A stretch of 64,000 bases of DNA, from contig NC_088777.1 of assembly GCF_954871325.1 (NCBI RefSeq), forward strand, positions 38,789,366 through 38,853,365. Direction: 5' to 3'. This document shows, one piece after another, positions 23,355-35,289 of the stretch. The stretch is from Gordionus sp. m RMFG-2023. Its lineage: Eukaryota > Nematomorpha > Gordioida > Chordodea > Parachordodidae. The first letter of the stretch is position 1; each line of letters begins with the position of its first letter. The notes beneath the pieces were generated by a model, which was not told the DNA's origin, made no database searches, and saw only the letters and a list, made by a program, of their open reading frames with translations. Position numbers and translations under genes: made by a program.

Positions 23355-26300
23355 GTATTCAATGATTCTATTCATGGACATATAGAAATGCATCCTTTGT
23401 GTGTCCAAATTATTGATACCCCAGAGTTTCAAAGATTAAGAGCCATTAGACAATTAGGAGGTTGTTATTGGGTGTTTCCGGGAGCAGCTAATAACCGATT
23501 TGAACATTCTCTTGGGTAAATTTGTTATATATTTATATATAATATCTTTGCTACCAATCTAATATCATAGCGTAAGTTATTTAGCGGGACAATTAATTCG
23601 GCATTTACAAACCAAACAACCTGAATTGAATATAACTGAAATCGATATTTTATGTATCGAGATTGCTGGATTATGTCATGATTTAGGTAAACTTATATTA
23701 AATATTATATTCAAAAATATTATATAGGTCATGGGCCCTTTTCTCATCTATTTGATAGACTATTTTTACGATATATGAATCCCGAATCCACTTGGACAGT
23801 ACTTGAAACTTTGATTTTAAACATTTTATGTTGGTTTATAGATTTATAACTCATGCTAGATAAATCTTAATATTTGAAAACATTTTATAAATATTATTTG
23901 CTATTTTCTCAAATATTAAATTAAAAAATGGCTATTTAGCAGGTTTATAAGGAAGGTATCCATAAAAATACTTGAAATTTAATTTAAATGAAACATTTTT
24001 ACAAAGGCGTTTATTTAGGCCTGCTAAAGCCTCCTTAGCCCCCCCTCCCCTCCCCTTAATTATACCATTGCATTTTAGGTTGTATTTTTTTAAATAATGC
24101 TTGAGGTGAGGAATCATTTAACTTAATATTTTTTAATATAATAAAACTTAATGAAAGCACGAAAAAGGATCGATTGATATGCTTCGCCATATACATAATA
24201 AGCATGAAGAGCTAAAAGAAAATTTTTGTAAATTCGGGATAGAGGGACGCAATTTTTTATTTATATTGGAGTTAATTGCTGGTCCTCTTTGCGAACTCAT
24301 GGGAGAATCGGACACTTTTAAATGCCATAAAATCGACAAAAATCAATCTACCCGAGAATCCAAGCGCATTAAGCGCAGCAATTCTATTTCATTTAATCAT
24401 TGTGTTAACCCACTACACGAAAATGTAATTTACAAATTGAAACATATAATAATGTTTTTTTTACAGGGATGGAAATATCTTGGGAGAGATAAAGAAAAAA
24501 GTTTTTTATACGAGGTATAACTTTTACTTCATGAAACTATCTTAAAATGCACGACTCGACCACAGGATATGATTTGCAATAATGCAAATACAACTAGCGT
24601 TAGATACCTTTATTCGATTGAGAAATGATTGTTTTAGTATACAAAAAAAATGAATATTTCATTGGATAATTTCAATACTAAAATATAATGGGTGGCGCAA
24701 TAAAAACGTTTTCCACTCTTTTTTTGATATTTATTATTTTACTATGTGTATATAACTCAATATCCTCAATTTTTTTAGAATTTGATTGAGTCAAGAAAAT
24801 TTAGATCACAGAGGCTAAAATTTGACAAAAAATGATTGACCACCAAATTTTTACTTATGGTAGAGTTGTGTGTTTTAAAATAGTTATTGTTATCGGAGAC
24901 CTGTAGAGTTTTTTTATGTCAGTTCAATATTTGAAAAAATTAAGCATTTTTAGGTCCGGGCCTAGATTTAAAAGAAATTTTTATTCGTATTCAAACCTAG
25001 TCCACCCCGGACTTTCAAAATTTTGTCATTTTAAATAATTTTGTTTGTATTGTAATTTTTTCAAAGAGAAATTGAAATACGAGCAGCAAATGAAATATTT
25101 GATCTATATGATTTTTAAACTGGCGAATTTATATAATTAATATTTATCAAAGACCTGCAGGGCCAAAAGCAAGTTTAAAAAAATTTAAATATCGGGGCCG
25201 GACCTGCACGGTTTTTTTAAAAAATTATAATTATATCAATATTAATCAGTTGTAAAAGGTTGTAAAATCATATAATGAAATGCTTAATATTTACGTACTG
25301 CTCATATTTTCAATTTCCCTTTAAAACAAAATTTTAAAAATCCGAGCCTGGCCAAAAAATTATCAAAAAAACAGGGCCAGGTAAAAAAAAAAATTTTTTA
25401 AATATCTCGAACCGTTTTGAAAATATAAAAATTTTCAAAAATCTGTGTTAGGCATGTCTGATATTTCAAAAAAAAAAATTAGGCCCGACATGGGTTTTGT
25501 ACTTTGTTTTAATACTTTTCGGGTTCCCGGACCTTCAGGTTTCTGATTATTATGAATTATTTGGCCATATTCATCCTGAGATTTTAAGTCTTATGTTCAT
25601 TTTTTGCTTAAATCAAATCCATTAAACAAGAAGCAAGTTGGTAATATTAGTACAAGAAAGCCATTTTCTGATTGTTTGCTTTGTAAAAATAACTAATATT
25701 ATATTTCTTTTAATAAAAATTTTTACTTTTGGTTCCTTGGATTAATTTTACATCTTATTAAAACTATAATTTACATTTTTTTAGATAGTTGCTAATCATA
25801 AAACTGGCGTGGATGTAGATAAATGGGATTATTTTGCTAGAGATTGTCATCATTTAGGCATTAAAAATAGTTTTGATCACAATAGACTTTTAAAATTTAC
25901 TAGGGTCATAAATGATGACGATGGTTTCTTAACCATATGCTTTAGAGATAAGGTATAATGTACGATTTAATTTATCGTGTAAATTAATTGTTATTTAAAG
26001 GAAGCTAAAAATTTATATGACATGTTTCATACTCGAGACACACTACATAGGAAGGCATATAAACATAGAGTCTCAAATATCATCGAACTAATGTATATTC
26101 TTCTATTATTCCTAATATTAAAATTATTTAAAAAATATTTTTAATTGATTGATTAGAAAAAACGGGATATCAAATTTTTTAAAAAATATTTATAGAACCT
26201 TTCATTGTTTGATTATTGCTGGTTCTAACTAGACCAGGGTAAGCAATTCACTAATTAAATAATACATTTTCATAAAAAATAAAAAAAATTATCAAAATAT

Positions 26301-28654
26301 TTCTATTAAAATTGGAAAATAAAAATCGGACATAAATTTATGGCTTTTTTCACAAAAGAAACCATTTTTTACCACTAACATTTATCATGATTTTTTTTTT
26401 ATAAAAACTATTGGGATATGTTATAAAATTTGACTACAAGTTAAAAAAAATTTAATCTTAATAAAAAGTAAATGCGCCGTTAAAATGGAAATACCAGTTT
26501 AGAAAGTCGAGTTAGAACCTTATAATAATCATACATTTAATTAAAACTTTTTCCCTTTATTTCGATTTTAGATTCTCAGAACTAAAAATATAAATGAAAA
26601 AAAGTAATAGTAATTAATCTTTCTTTAAAGCATAGCGCAATCAATTTTTTTACTCAAGGCAGAATATAATTTTTTATTTTTTGTCTATCTATATAAATTA
26701 TATATTATTGCTAATACAGGATTACTGAGGCGTTGGCTCTTGCGAATGATTATATATTCTATCCTGGTATAGGAGGGTTTATTAAAAATGAATTAATTAT
26801 ATAAATAATATAATTTATTTAGTCAAAAGTTGAAAATGACTGAGGCCATAAACGATATGGTGGCCTATACACATTTAACTGATTTCGTTTATTACCAGAT
26901 ATTAAACTCTGATAATCCTAATATACTTGAAGCTAAGAAAATATTAGAGAGAATAGAAAATAGAAAATTATACAAATATATAGGAAGAATAGAATATCAT
27001 TTGCCAATCGAACCAACAAATGTAATTATAAATAAACATTATATATTATTTTTTATGATTTTTGAATTTTTAGGCTTTTATTTTATATTTTACTTTCTGA
27101 TGTGACAGACATATAAGACAAAAAATTGTTTAGTTTTGGTGTAGATAATCGGGTTGGTTTGGTACCGAGGAGGGGTGAGGTTGGTATATATTCATTAGAA
27201 ACTAAACTCCCTGTGTAGATTAGTAGGTAGGTACATAGCTACGATAGAAAGATCCCTCTCCATCATCTTGAAAATTAATTATTTAGTATTATAAAATATT
27301 GTGGAAATAAGGTAGATATCGACCTTTTCCTTGATAATACATATATTTTAAATATATACTTGTTTAGGCCTTATTATATTTTTTTAGTTGAATTTATTTC
27401 ACAAAGGTCAGATAAAATCCCAATTTGGGTTAGAAACTATTTAATATTTCTGTTAATAATGTTTTTTTCTTTAAATGAAATTCGGAAAAATTAGGATGGT
27501 TGGCAGTTCCAAAATTGTGGTATTTAACCTACCCAAGTCTTCCCCCCATCATTCACTATTTTAAATTATCATTATTAGAAATAAAACTACTATTAAATAT
27601 ATAAAATCACTCAGATTATTTTATAATTTTAGACATTATTGGAGAAAATTAAATTGGAGATTATTTTACAATGCAATTCTGAGCAATCGTCAAGCTCAAA
27701 ATTTAAATTAAATGATATAGCTCTTCAAGTATAATTTTTATTTAAAAAAGCAACTATACTACGTAAAAATAAATAGATGGTTGAGTTTGATTATGGCATG
27801 GAAGACGAAAATCCTCTAGAAAATGTTAGATTTTATACTAAAGAAAATCCCAATGAAGCTAAAAAAATTCTAAAATCAGAAGTATAAAAATTATTATAGC
27901 ATGATAGTTTGGTATTTGTATGTTATGCAAATGAGGCCAACATGAAGGGGGGGGGGAGGGCTAGGAGTAATTTGCATATCTTGCAGTAGATATTACACGT
28001 TGCTTTTTAAATATTTTCCCCCATGTAGGTATGATACTTGGGTAGTGCACATTAGGTAGTGTCATACCGAATAACCTAAAGTCCATCACTTTAATAGAAG
28101 GGATGTCATCCCATGGGGCTTCAGTTAAGCCGCGATGAATCAGAAATCTGTTCTCTCTCTCTCCTTCATCCCCATCCACATTCTTTTTTTATTTAAAATC
28201 ACCTCACCGCATGACCTTACTTTTTAAAGTTCACCTATAGATTTAGTTTTGTTAAACAGCTCGATTTGAGCCAATTTTTAAAAATGGCTAACTCAATATT
28301 TTAGCTAGAAAAGTGTCGCCTAAACCTCGAGATTTCGCTAATAGATGTTTTAAATCTCTGTGCCATATTATTCTATTTTTAAAAATCCGTTTTACGAAAC
28401 TAACCAGATTTTGGTTATCCAGTATATTTGTTTTGAGTTCGACTCCTTATTACCTTAAATATTATATTATTTATAAAACAAGTTAATTAGTTTTAAAATT
28501 CTTATTTTATATATAGGTTTCAAATATGTTGCCTGAGAATTTCACCGAGAGATATTTGACTGTATATTCTAAAAATGTGGATAATAGAGTTAATTCCGTA
28601 ATATCAAATGCATTTTCTATATGGTGTTCCGATCACAACAATTTAAAACTTTTG
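23355..28654 (+). CDS. SAMHD1: SAMHD1-like dNTP triphosphohydrolase, 12 exons seen, 5' end missing
   Basis: HD-domain enzyme of the SAMHD1 family, which cleaves dNTPs to deoxynucleosides and triphosphate. Exons: 23355-23515, 23571-23686, 23728-23798, 24158-24424, 24467-24514, 25785-25952, 26001-26092, 26720-26776, 26823-27021, 27633-27728, 27777-27881 and 28517-28654; all joins keep frame at GT-AG sites. Key text is [96 protein letters not shown] and [10 protein letters not shown]. The metal-site residues corresponding to human H167, H206, D207 and D311 are all present, as are allosteric-site equivalents of D137, Q142 and R145. The fourth exon carries about 30 extra residues relative to human, before [16 protein letters not shown]. 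No SAM domain or start codon was found upstream. The symbol is by homology. Confidence 0.9.
24894..25545. repeat. hAT-type element in a SAMHD1 intron
   Basis: The ends read CGGAGACCTGTAGAG and the reverse complement of CAGAAACCTGAAGG. The octamers ATTGTTAT (24886-24893) and ATTATTAT (25546-25553) match at 7 of 8. The roughly 650-bp interior alternates GGGCC/GGCCTG words with A/T runs and holds a second AGACCTGCAGG terminus near 25151, suggesting a nested or duplicated copy. It makes up about half of the 1270-bp intron 24515-25784, by far the longest in the gene. Confidence 0.65.
26093..26719 (+). other. Long SAMHD1 intron, nothing else recognised
   Basis: This 627-bp intron lies between exons ending at 26092 and starting at 26720. 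It is A/T-rich with no recognisable repeat ends or coding block. The 611-bp intron 27022-27632 is similar, apart from a short TA-poor stretch near 27150-27240. Confidence 0.5.
28244..28402. repeat. hAT-type MITE, family A, copy 4, in a SAMHD1 intron
   Basis: The left end is TAGTTTTGTTAAACAGCTCG, followed by the family's GAGCCAATTTTTAAAAATGG. The right end is decayed (TTTTACGAAACTA) and the copy is shorter (159 bp) than the others. Flanking octamers TATAGATT and ACCAGATT match at 5 of 8. It lies in the 635-bp intron 27882-28516. Confidence 0.65.
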
Positions 28655-28968
28655 GTAAAGCGCTATAATATGTTTTTTTTCACCTTAATTTTTGAGATTT
28701 TTTTTGTTTGAATTTATTTAAGATGTTACATTTTTTATAGGTATAGCGAATTTTTCGCTCAATCTCACCCAAGTAATTCTTCGACTTCGTTCATGATTTA
28801 CGAATTATTAAGAATTATTTAGAAAGTATCATTTTTAATCTCTCCCGTCAAAACAATATTATTAAATTATGTAATGATCAATTTTTAAAAGAAATATTTA
28901 TTGTATTTTTTTCAAGTGGCATAGTAATTGATAGTTTATTGAATGTATAATATTTGACGTGGGTTTAG

Positions 28969-29163
28969 AAATGTATAATGATTTCCGATACTTATTCTAC
29001 ACTTTCACCTAGAGTTGTGAATCCATGCACTAAAAAAGGTTTGGGTTGGGTTCAGTATCCCCGAACCTGGTTGAGAGCACAGAAAAATAAAGAATTAGAA
29101 AATTTATTTAAATTAACAAATATTATATTTGGTATATTATTAATTTATTCCTACAATTTTTGA
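28969..29163 (+). CDS. Candidate last exon of the SAMHD1-like gene
   Basis: After the acceptor GGGTTTAG at 28961-28968 a frame is open for 64 codons to a TGA. It starts in phase 0, which fits the phase-0 donor at 28655. The peptide (ISDTYSTLSPRVVNP, WVQYPRTWLRAQKN) has the polar, proline-containing look of a SAMHD1 C-terminal tail but no decisive match. Alternatives are a short terminal exon just after AG 28740 or 28746, giving an almost immediate stop. Confidence 0.35.
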   Translation, partial: KCIMISDTYSTLSPRVVNPCTKKGLGWVQYPRTWLRAQKNKELENLFKLTNIIFGILLIYSYNF

Positions 29164-31766
29164 ATGTAAAAACGAATATATGTTAATTGTTTTATTATGT
29201 GAATTAAAAATGGAAGGCATTTTAAAAAATCATTAGCATACATTACTTAAATATCGTAGATATATCAGCAATTCACTCTTTTAAAGAAATCTACCTTTAA
29301 AAAAAAGCTAAATGTTAAAATTAAAATAAATTCTAGATGCCCAAAACCTAGCTGGCAGGGCAACTTGTTTTTAATAAATTATTTTCCCTTTAATTTTGTT
29401 ATTTTATTTGGTTTTACTTTTAATTTAATAATTTAACGAACAAAATAAATATTCCTAAATATTATTTATGATATAAAGTTTTACAAAATGATGGTGGTAA
29501 AAATTAAATTAAAAATTTTTTACATAAAATCTATTAAAAATAATTCAATGAACATGTTTTTAAGAAAAAATAGAAAAACAATTCCTGATTCAATCCTTAA
29601 ATTTAAAAAATGGACTCGAGTTCAATAAAATCTTGAGATTTTGATTCTCAGCTTTCCAAGAGATCTTCAGATAATGAGAGGAAATTTTTTAATAAAGGAA
29701 ATGGCGAGGTTGAATTGGAATACTAAAAAGGCATTATATCACTTAAAACTCAGTCTGGTTTATATGGTTCCTAAACAGATTTAAAAAATAACATTTAAAA
29801 CATAACCTACGGATATAAATAAGGTTTTTGGTGATTATTGTTTGAAGAGATAAGAAACTATCATATAAAAGAGGGATGTAAATTTAATTCCAATCAGTTC
29901 AAAAGAAACGATGATGATTGCTGTAAATAAGGAAGAAATAATTAAATAGAATTGAATGAACTAAGTTAATAGAGCTGAATACTAGACTAAGTGATTACCA
30001 ATAACGGAATCAATCAATACTTTGGAAATAAAAATTATCTAGGTCAATAGGTAATAATTTGTGAATTTAATTATAAGAATATTTTCTTTAATAAATAAGC
30101 ATAAATTAGTTGTATAAATTTCTTCTCAAATTCAAATGTAGTATGTATTTATTTGTTAATAAATTTATAAATAATCATCAGATATCAATGCCTACTTAAC
30201 ATTTTAAAGCTATGCAAAATTTAAATCAATGCCATTCATTACCTCTAGATCTCTTATAACGTCATTTATATTATATAGTATTTAAAAAAATTGCAATAAA
30301 ATTATACAACGCGATATTTATATCTATTCAATTTATTTCCATTATACACAAATTATAAATCTTTATTTTAATTTTTTTTAAATGTTCTTATTCAATACTC
30401 TTAATTATACGCATTATATATAGATATATATATATTTAAAAAAATTTTATTATAATAAAATATATAGCATAGATAATTTGGCTTTTATGTAATAATTAGA
30501 AATATAAAAAAAATATCTAACAAAAATTGCCACCCCCACCCCTTTAAAAAATTTCCTGGCTTCTACTACAAACCCATATATAGTAATATTAAGTCCCAAA
30601 AACGCAATACACAATAATGATTAATTAAAAGGCTATTTCCAGACAGAACGTTTTTTCAAAGCGGTTTTTGGGTAATGTTACAGGCAATTTTTTTTATTTC
30701 CAAAATGATAGTAATTTGTCGAATTAATTTTTTTAGAAAATATAATATTTGAAAATTAAATGACGTCTGAAATTTGGATCCTGATTTTTTTTTCAATACT
30801 ATATTTTATAAAAAAAAATTAATTCGACAAATTGTTATCCTTTGTTTGGAAATAAAATTGATAGTAAAATTAGGAGTCTGCAAAGTAATTTTTTCGCAGT
30901 CCAAGCACAACCCGAACTGAGCCCACTAATTTGGAAAGTCATTATGGTTTGTCTTCCACCAATTTAAAATATTATCATTTTCAATAAACAATTTAGCATC
31001 TAGTTATCTTTAAAGTTCGCCAGCTTCAACGCTAGCATCAGAAAACGCATTGTCAGCCTCCCATAGAGAGAAATCCAAAAACGTATCTGCCTATTCCATT
31101 CATAATATAATAATAATTTTAAAAGATATATATTTACTTTGTTATTTTTTAATTGATAATTTTATTATTAATTTAATGAATATGGTGAGTTGGTATTTAT
31201 AGATTTTTGTCCAATCATATCTATTGATCGTCTCAGCATTGATCAACATGTTAATATGTTCGCACAAATTTTTATAATGTTCTCGGAATAAAATTTTCAT
31301 ATCTTTGGGCCCAGGTGGAATAAATCTATTTAAAATTTATCCACCATTATTTTCCGAAATTTTTGCAACGGCTCGTTAACCTGCGAGTTTAAATTTAGAG
31401 ATGAGCTAAAAAAAAACTCAATATTTTGTGATAACACAATATAACTCTGTGAAGGATAGGTTTTAACCCTCTATTACATATATCATATTTGAATACACAT
31501 ACCATAAAAAAGGAATAAATTTAATATGAAATTTTTTACAGTTTAATACACATGATGTATAATAGATACACATTTTTATTTATTTCTATTGTTAATTTTT
31601 TCAAAAATGAAAGACAGCCATTAATATAAAAATTAAAATACGTAGTTTACAACTTTCGAATAGTGACATTTTTTCTATTTTATAAATTATGTCATTTCTC
31701 TTGTGCAAATTTTTAAGGAACATGTAGTTTAAAATCCTATTAAATAAAAGTAAAAGAAATGTTTTA
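29164..31766. other. AT-rich intergenic DNA
   Basis: No gene was recognised. One partial repeat lies at about 30640-30860: it begins GGCTATTTCCAGACAGAACG and contains the inverted pair TTTGTCGAATTAATTTTTTT and its complement. It is related to the complete element at 63640-63896. The rest has closed frames and A/T homopolymers. Confidence 0.4.
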
Positions 31767-32194
31767 TATATAATCAGGGGTTCGAACCGAACCGCAAAAC
31801 CGGAATGAACCGTTATGATTTTCTGAACCTTAACCGAACCGTTATGAAGAAAATATTAAAAGAGCGAACCGAACCGTTATAAATATTTTAAACCGGTTCA
31901 AAACGGTTTTAAAAATAATTAATTTTAAATTATTAACCTAAATTTAAAATTTTAATTTTCCTTGAGGGCATTTTTTAAATTGGTGATTTCTTTTCAAATT
32001 AAATATTTCCATATTATCAACATTATATATCAAATTAAATATTTTTATATTATCAACATTATATATCAAATAATACCAGGTTTGTTGTTTTTTCTTTAAA
32101 TACTTAATTTATAAGAGATTAGACAATTTATCTGTTAATTAGATAAGATATCTTAAAATCAGACATAATTATTCTTGGCTAAATTAAATTTTTT

Positions 32195-33190
32195 ATCTCA
32201 TTATAAAAACTTGGATCATAGAATTTAAATGACAATAAATAAAATAGTCAGCAATATTTTAATGATATAATAATTTTTTATTTATAATCATTGTTTTTTT
32301 AAATTCAGAATTCTAATAATATAAATTATTTATTATTATAATATGTTAGTTAGCATTTACCATTATCATATATGCAAAATAAAAAAATATGATTAAAGAA
32401 TGGCATTTGTAATGAATATTTTTCTAAATCTGTATTTTTAAATAATAAAAATCTTACTATAAATCGTTTAAATAAGTTAATTAACATTGCATTAAATTAT
32501 TTTTATACTTTTATTTATTTATTAATGTGTTTTATATTTAAATAAACTTACAGTGAATTAAAAATAGGAATTACATTTTGATGTTAAACTAAATATAAAT
32601 ACTATAGTTTAACTTAAATTACCTATTCTGTCATATTATATTAACATCTAACAGAAATAAAGTACTGACCAATTTTTATATAATATTGTTTTACAATAAT
32701 TTCTTATTAATTGATATATTCAAAAAAAGTTTATCTTAGTTTATATAGAATATATCAGAGTGGGTAATTTGAATTAAACTATACTAGTTATATTTAGTTT
32801 AACATCAAAATGTAATTCCTATTTTTAAATGTAAGTCTATTTAATATAAAACACAAATAAATAAAAGTATAAAATAATTTAATGCAATGTTAGTTAACTT
32901 ATTTAAACTGAAGATTTAAAGTAAGATTCTTATTATTTAAAAATACAGATTTAGAAAAATATTCATTACAAATGCCATTCTTTAATCATATTTTTTTTTA
33001 TTTTGCATATATGATAATGGTAAATGCTAACTAACATATTATTTTAATAATAAATATTAGAATTCTGAATTTAAAAAAAATATGATTTTTATAAATAAAA
33101 AATTATTATATCATTAAAATATTTATTGCTGACCATTTTATTTATTGTCATTTAAACTCTATAATCCAAGTTATTTAAAAAAATAAAAAT
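32195..33190. repeat. Large palindrome with arms of about 440 bp
   Basis: The left arm 32195-32640 and right arm 32755-33190 are highly similar reverse complements, around a spacer of about 115 bp. Paired words include TAAAAATAGGAATTACATTT on the left with AAATGTAATTCCTATTTTTA on the right, and GTTAGTTAGCATTTACCATT with AATGGTAAATGCTAACTAAC. Differences are few and mostly single bases, so the duplication is young. It lies wholly inside the hAT element. Confidence 0.9.
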
Positions 33191-33287
33191 GAAGGTAAAA
33201 TTGTTTCTATTAAGCTTTTTTATTTATTCTATTTATATAATAAAAGATTTTTATCTATCATCATATAGCTTTTTAGTTATCTATTAA

Positions 33288-33731
33288 ATGGTTCGGGAAA
33301 AGTCAAATCCTGTACGTTCCTATTTTAAATTAGATATCATAAAAAATCAATCTATTTGTAAAATAGAAGATTGTGGTAAGATCTTAACTGGAGACCATGC
33401 TGCAAATCTTGAACGACATATAGAAAGATTCCACAATAGGGAATTCAAATTATTAAGAAAAAAGAAAGAAAATTTGACTATTAAAAAAATTCAAATAACA
33501 AAAACTGCAAACCAGTATAATACAATCCAAGATGCTTTTAAGTCCAACACTACTACAATACAAATCAATATAAATAAAGAAACTTTAATCCGCTCCTGCA
33601 CCGAGCTAATAACAGTTCGTAGGCCAATAAAATCAATTGACGACAAAGCATTTCGAAATATTATAGATCCAATAATTATAGGATTGGGTGGAAATTTAAC
33701 TATCAATTCGGAAAAAAAGATTTTTCTCTAA
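33288..33731 (+). CDS. BED zinc-finger N-terminus of a hAT transposase, truncated
   Basis: A 147-codon frame starts MVREKSNPVRSYFK. It has the zinc-ligand pattern of a BED finger: C in SICKIEDCGK paired with H in HAANLERHIERFH. BED fingers bind element termini in many hAT transposases. After the finger comes a basic linker (LRKKKENLTIKK) and the start of the next region (SIDDKAFRNIIDP), a phrase typical just before the hAT catalytic core. The frame stops there, and no DDE domain or C-terminal dimerisation region follows. If expressed it could act only as a DNA-binding fragment; that is inference. Confidence 0.65.
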   Translation: MVREKSNPVRSYFKLDIIKNQSICKIEDCGKILTGDHAANLERHIERFHNREFKLLRKKKENLTIKKIQITKTANQYNTIQDAFKSNTTTIQININKETLIRSCTELITVRRPIKSIDDKAFRNIIDPIIIGLGGNLTINSEKKIFL

Positions 33732-34109
33732 AATTAATATATACATGGTTAATGATGAATTTTTTTTAAAATTAAATTTATAAAAACCGGAACAAACCGA
33801 AAAGAACCGTTATAAATTATAAACCGAACCGATATAAATTTTTTTTAAAAAAACCGAAATGGAACAAAACCTTTATAAAATTTTAAACTAAAAACCGGAA
33901 CGAACCGAACCGTTATACTAAACGGTTCGAAACCCTGTATATAATAGATTGTTATATTCATTAATAATGTTTAAATTTAAAGGTACGTGTACCCAGATAC
34001 ATAATGCACACAAATGCAATATGAATTTGGGCTTTTTTGATTATTTTTTTATATTAATAAATGTTCTTTATTCGCTATCTATAGGCAAAATGCTACTGTA
34101 TTCCATAGT

Positions 34110-34470
34110 TCTGATTCTAATCTTATTGGCTCATCAGATGTAGAAATTCTTGATTCAAGATCAGCAAAAGTTGATTCTAAAGGAAATGCGGTATTTCTAC
34201 TATTGGTACCACTACATTCCAATTTTAAATTGTGTTTTGATAATTGGTTCTGTGGTATAGAACTTAAGTATTACTGGCCCAAAAGGGATATTGCTACAGC
34301 GAGTGCTAATAAATTTTATAATTGTCTGTTTCCAACTGAAAAAGAATTCTAAAAGATGGAGCGTGGATTCACATAAGATCACATAAATGGTATCACCGTA
34401 TAGTATTCCATATACTTGATATGATGCTCATAAATCTTAGTTAATTTATAGGCGAGATTTTGTTAAAGGT
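34110..34470 (+). pseudogene. piggyBac-like transposase remnant
   Basis: After a possible acceptor CTATAG (34079-34084) one forward frame reads VPLHSNFKLCFDNWFCGIEL and then CLFPTEKEF, followed by a stop. These match the piggyBac DDE region, in which the D of the DN(W/F)F motif is catalytic. Past the stop another frame reads KWYHRIVFHILDMM, the piggyBac segment just after the core, followed by GEIL. Stops and frame changes make it non-functional. No TTAA-flanked ends were identified. Confidence 0.65.
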
Positions 34471-34876
34471 ACCGGTAAATAACAGATGCCATTATTAATA
34501 TTTAAAATTACAATAGCAGATACTCTGTATATTTAACAAATATATGAACGCTAGTGTAAAAAAACGAATATCAATTGACATCAAATATTTAAAAAATCTA
34601 GCAAGGGGCTGACAAATCTTATTACACAGAAAGAAATAAGACAGGATTTAATAGCACATTAACCAAAATATAGTAAAAAGGCGCGGTGCAAAAACTCTTA
34701 GTGTAAATTGGTTACGAAAGTGATTTGTACTAAATATGGTGTATCATTATTTGTTTTAAATTATTTCACGAAAATTAATATAAATTTGTTTTATAATAAA
34801 ATTATATGTCTTTATTTTGTAATTGGTTTGAAATTGAAAAAATATGATACTTTTTACACGCATTGTGTATTTAAAT

Positions 34877-35262
34877 TAGAGATCTGCAAAGTTAGGCCCG
34901 GCCCGAATGGGCTTGGGCCTAATTCTATTTAAAATAATCGAGTTCGGGCCGGGCCTAATATTTTTAAAAAATTCGGGCCGGGTCGGGTCGACCTTGGAAT
35001 TATTTTTAAATATATCTAAATTTATCAATTTTATATTGAATTTTTTATGTAAAATAAAAATATTTGATTTCATATATTGAAACTAAACGACATATAACAT
35101 ATATCTTTTATTTTGAGTAATTATAAAAATTAATTTAAATAAATTCGGGCCGGGTCTGTAAATTTTTTTTAAAATAATTTCGGATTCGGGCCGAGCCGGC
35201 AAAACTTTTTTAAAAAAAATTTAGGGCCGGGCTTGAAAAATTAGACCCGATGCAGATCACTA
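34877..35262. repeat. hAT-type MITE, family B, copy 2
   Basis: This 386-bp element has ends TAGAGATCTGCAAAGTTAGG and the reverse complement of TAGTGATCTGCATCGGGTC. An exact 8-bp TSD, ATTTAAAT, lies at 34869-34876 and 35263-35270. It is closely similar to 19733-20149. Open frames through it on both strands simply follow the repeated GGGCCGGGC words and are not genes. Confidence 0.9.
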
Positions 35263-35289
35263 ATTTAAATACACTAAAATTTAAAAAAA

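Larger units (their letters stand above)
31775..33937 (+). mobile_element. hAT element with BED-finger ORF and a 1-kb palindrome
   Basis: The ends CAGGGGTTCGAACCG and the reverse complement of CAGGGTTTCGAACCG are flanked by an exact 8-bp TSD, TATATAAT, at 31767-31774 and 33938-33945. Subterminal regions are dense in AACCGAACCG-type repeats at both ends. The 2163-bp element holds an inverted repeat (32195-33190) and, beside it, an open frame with a BED-type zinc finger (33288-33731). There is no catalytic core, so it is an internally deleted derivative. The perfect TSD suggests a fairly recent insertion. Confidence 0.9.

Noticed and set aside
34708-35073. Open frames on both strands near 34.7-35.1 kb rich in G, P and R
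   Set aside because: They follow the GGGCC-rich words of a family B MITE delimited by an exact TSD, so they are not genes.
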